From assembly GCF_021134715.1 (NCBI RefSeq), contig NC_060021.1, positions 11,068,501 through 11,132,500 on the forward strand: a stretch of DNA of 64,000 nucleotides. The letters are read 5' to 3'. The translations under genes and the position numbers were made by a program. The notes under the pieces were generated by a model that was given only the letters and a program-made list of their open reading frames with translations, was not told where the DNA came from and ran no database searches. This DNA is from Daphnia pulex. Its lineage: Eukaryota > Arthropoda > Branchiopoda > Diplostraca > Daphniidae. Position 1 is the stretch's first letter. Each line of letters begins with the position of its first letter. This document shows positions 61,301 to 64,000 of the stretch, one piece after another.

Positions 61301-64000
61301 AAAATCCGGAAGGATTCCATTTCCCTCTTTTGGGAATCCCTTTTATACTAATTCTTTACGTTCGAATGAACCTGGGAAAAAACTATTCGACTGTTAAAGA
61401 ATTGGAATCTTTTCTCATTGAATTATTCATCGGGATAAAGCTATTTTTGTTCTTATTAATAATTTTGGATACAGGAATCATTGTCTATCTTTATGCATTA
61501 CCCATTACAGGCGATACATTAATAATGACAGCGGCTGATTGGAAAGAACCAAATGATCTTATATCCGGCAAGCAAAGAAAAAGGAAATTGGCACAAAAAT
61601 CAGAAAGTTGATTGCTGATTTTTCGTCAAAGATTTCGCGTCAATAAAATAAGGCGCCTATCAAACCCAAAACGAAAGATGGAAAGAGCCTCACGTTGCGA
61701 GCCAAACACGCAAATATAACGACTGAGACGGAGACAATTTTGCCAAAGCTAAAAAAAAGGTGGAAGAGATGACAAGAAACATCATTTATCGTCGCAGTCT
61801 CGTTCGCTGTCAGGAGACGATCTATAAAAAAAAAGGACCGATAGAATTCAGTCTGCGATAACCACGGGAGCTGGCAACTTGGCAAAACGACTTGAAATCC
61901 CCCCCTTTTTTATTTTTCAAGAGTCAATTGACGCTGAAAAAAATTCGTGACTCTTGTGCGGATGAATGTTTAAGAGATTTACATCAGTCGCCAAGCATTC
62001 GATAGTCACGTTTTTTCAGCGATTGTGACTGTGTGTTATTTTGGTTAGTGAAAGAGAATTCCAGGTCGATCGACACTTGGAAAATATTTGCATTTTAGAC
62101 TCAAAAGTGAGTAGTTCGCATTTAAACGATCAAAATTGATTCTCGGAATGACTCTAGCCTGGTAGGCAAGTCATTTAATACGACTGGACAAATAAAGAAT
62201 TTCTTTGAATCTATTCCTGGACACAAACTGCATTAAAAGGGACGACACACGAGCCAGAAACAGAAAAAGTAAAATCTAAAAGTAGGACATTATTTGTTCT
62301 GCCTCACTAGAAATCCCCTTACTCAAGTTGCCGAGTGTAATCATAAAAATGTCTCGAGACACTTTAGGTGTTGACTGAAACTTTGGCATTCAAAATCCAA
62401 TAATAATTTCCCGGAATGGAATTAAACGAGGGTGAGCAAATCAAATTAAAAAATTCCGGATTTTATCCCCAAAAATTTACATTTTTTTCGGATAAAAGAG
62501 GAGGATTCACTTCCGCCATGAAAGAGTCAGATAACAACACGCAAACATTCAAAAGGAGCGCTTCCTTTTTGGCAGTTGAATCTCAATGTCACGTCCTTCA
62601 CCGATTTAATAGTGGCGTTTCTCTTCCTGTTATGTTATATTTCAGTTTTCATCCTTGATTGACCTTAAGCCATATCGATTTCATTTTTATCGGAATTTTT
62701 CAATGCCAAAAGGACGCAAAAGTCCCAAATCAAAAGAAGCACACAGTCAAATCAATAAAACAGCATTAAAAGTTTTAAATCAGTCGAGCACGGCAGCGAC
62801 TTTCAATTCAATAAATGAATGAGTAGCTTCTTCTCCTGAAATAGTAATTTTCCTTCAAGTTGAGAGTGGTGTCCCTTTCAAAATCGACAAACACACATTC
62901 AGACTTTTCTTTTTTTTTTTTGCTTTCCCCAAAAGTTTGTGCTACGCCCTAAATTGGAATGATTTGATTGGCATCCCCATCAAAAGATAAATAATCCCTT
63001 CCCTCAAGGGCCATCCAGTTTGTCCTTCCATGTGGTCCTTGAGCTGGTCAAAACAAAATAACAATCCCTGTCTATGTTATTTCATTTCGGTGTATACTCG
63101 AGTTTGACAGATAATAAAATCTATGCCTTACACACTTTCCAATTCGGGATTAGAGGAATTGAAGTGTCAACAGCACATCTTCGACTAGGTTTTTTCTTCG
63201 GACCGACAAGGCTACGTTATATTGGGAACCCGTCGTGGAAATTGGAAAAACTATGGTCAGTCCTTGGGCACAGTTTCAAGGATTGTGATTATTTGTACGA
63301 GCTTTAGTTTTACAAAAACAACAGTCCCAAGACTTTACTTGAAAATTCCACCGAGAAAAAGAAATCGAGCCTACGTAAAAACAAACCGAGTAACTCACCG
63401 ATAAGAAATAGTTTCCAATTGTGAACGACAGTATAACATCCGGATTGCAAATCAAAATGCTGTGTGCCGTGCGACAGCTAATAACCCTAGTAAAAAATAT
63501 TTTTTGGTCAAGTACGGCCGGCGATTCTTGTACAAAAACGGAATGGACTAGAAAGAAAATAGTCGTGCCACAACACACACGAATATCTTGACTCGGCCGA
63601 GTACCAAACTGATCTGAGGCGACGCCACACTGCCAACGGGACTGTAGGTTCAGATTCGCCGCCTAGAAAACGTAGCGCGTCTCGTTTTCATGGAGCGTGC
63701 CAACAAAGTCGGAAGCGCGGCCACAGCGCAAGAGCGCAATCGACCCGCCCCTTCCGTTTTCTGAATTCTTTTTAGGCATTGTTTAAAATAATTTAAAAAA
63801 ATGACAACATGGTCCAGCTTTAATTAGTATAGAGAAATGTACGCTCAATTGTTGATTAAAGCTATTCACTCAGCAATGAAAACATGGGATACGCATCAGA
63901 CCGACGACAAAAACAAAACAACGACTCGTCACGTACGTAGAAAACTCTTCCATTCACAATATTTACCAATTAGCCGACAGGACTCGATTCTCTGAAAAGT
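55326..64000. other. Long noncoding region upstream of the GPCR
   Basis: About 8.7 kb with no supportable coding exon on either strand; open frames are under 160 codons, lack family motifs and are not bounded by convincing splice sites. It may be the first intron plus promoter of the GPCR, which has its start codon in an exon with no visible 5' limit. Local features: G-runs at about 56268 and 59740-59760, TTCTTCTTCTTCATCATCATCG at about 57940, the palindromic GTACGTATGTACGTAC at about 60144, and a relatively GC-rich block at 63600-63750 that could be a promoter. I see no tRNA or other structural RNA gene. Confidence 0.4.

Noticed and set aside
61138-61611. 157-codon plus-strand frame
   Set aside because: Contains a hydrophobic stretch but no family motif, poor coding character, and no splice or poly(A) context.

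Overview
The window is a compact arthropod nuclear sequence. Most introns are about 60-150 nt, genes are tightly packed on both strands, intergenic DNA is AT-rich, and the gene repertoire (cappuccino-type formin, Hyd-type UBR5, allantoicase, decayed secreted Tyr-rich YYT-repeat protein) fits a branchiopod crustacean such as Daphnia. The species is an inference. All exon models below were built by hand from reading frame, GT/AG junctions and phase; every multi-exon model closes to a whole number of codons.

Layout. SDHC (+) is at 800-1561. REXO2 oligoribonuclease (-) at 1660-2510 converges on it, and GTF2H3 of TFIIH (-) follows at 3007-4178. A cappuccino/FMN-class formin (+) occupies 5277-11035 and converges on DR1/NC2-beta (-) at 11492-12120. 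From 12.1 to 24.1 kb I find no intact gene, but there are relics: a bromodomain-like fragment (about 14.2 kb), a broken Tyr-rich secreted-protein gene with a duplicated 184-nt segment (15.85-16.9 kb) and a foldback, MITE-like element (18.7-19.1 kb). An unrecognised coiled-coil gene (+) at 24168-25613 converges on allantoicase (-) at 25886-28410. CFAP57, a WD40 plus coiled-coil ciliary protein (-), spans 29509-34723. UBR5/hyd (-) spans 36211-45754. A RING-finger gene with an apparent eIF4G-type W2 domain (-) lies at 46535-48448, divergent from RIOK3 (+) at 49282-51070. A rhodopsin-class peptide-type GPCR (-) occupies 51712-55325. The last 8.7 kb upstream of it contain no recognisable coding sequence.

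Functional themes. Two neighbours act in mitochondria (SDHC, and REXO2 with a likely presequence). Two act in RNA polymerase II transcription (GTF2H3, DR1). Two are candidate ubiquitin ligases (UBR5, RING-W2), and one of these shares a promoter region with an atypical kinase (RIOK3). These groupings may be chance; nothing in the sequence proves co-regulation.

The most unusual item is the RING plus coiled-coil plus W2-like gene. No viral, toxin or CRISPR sequence was seen.
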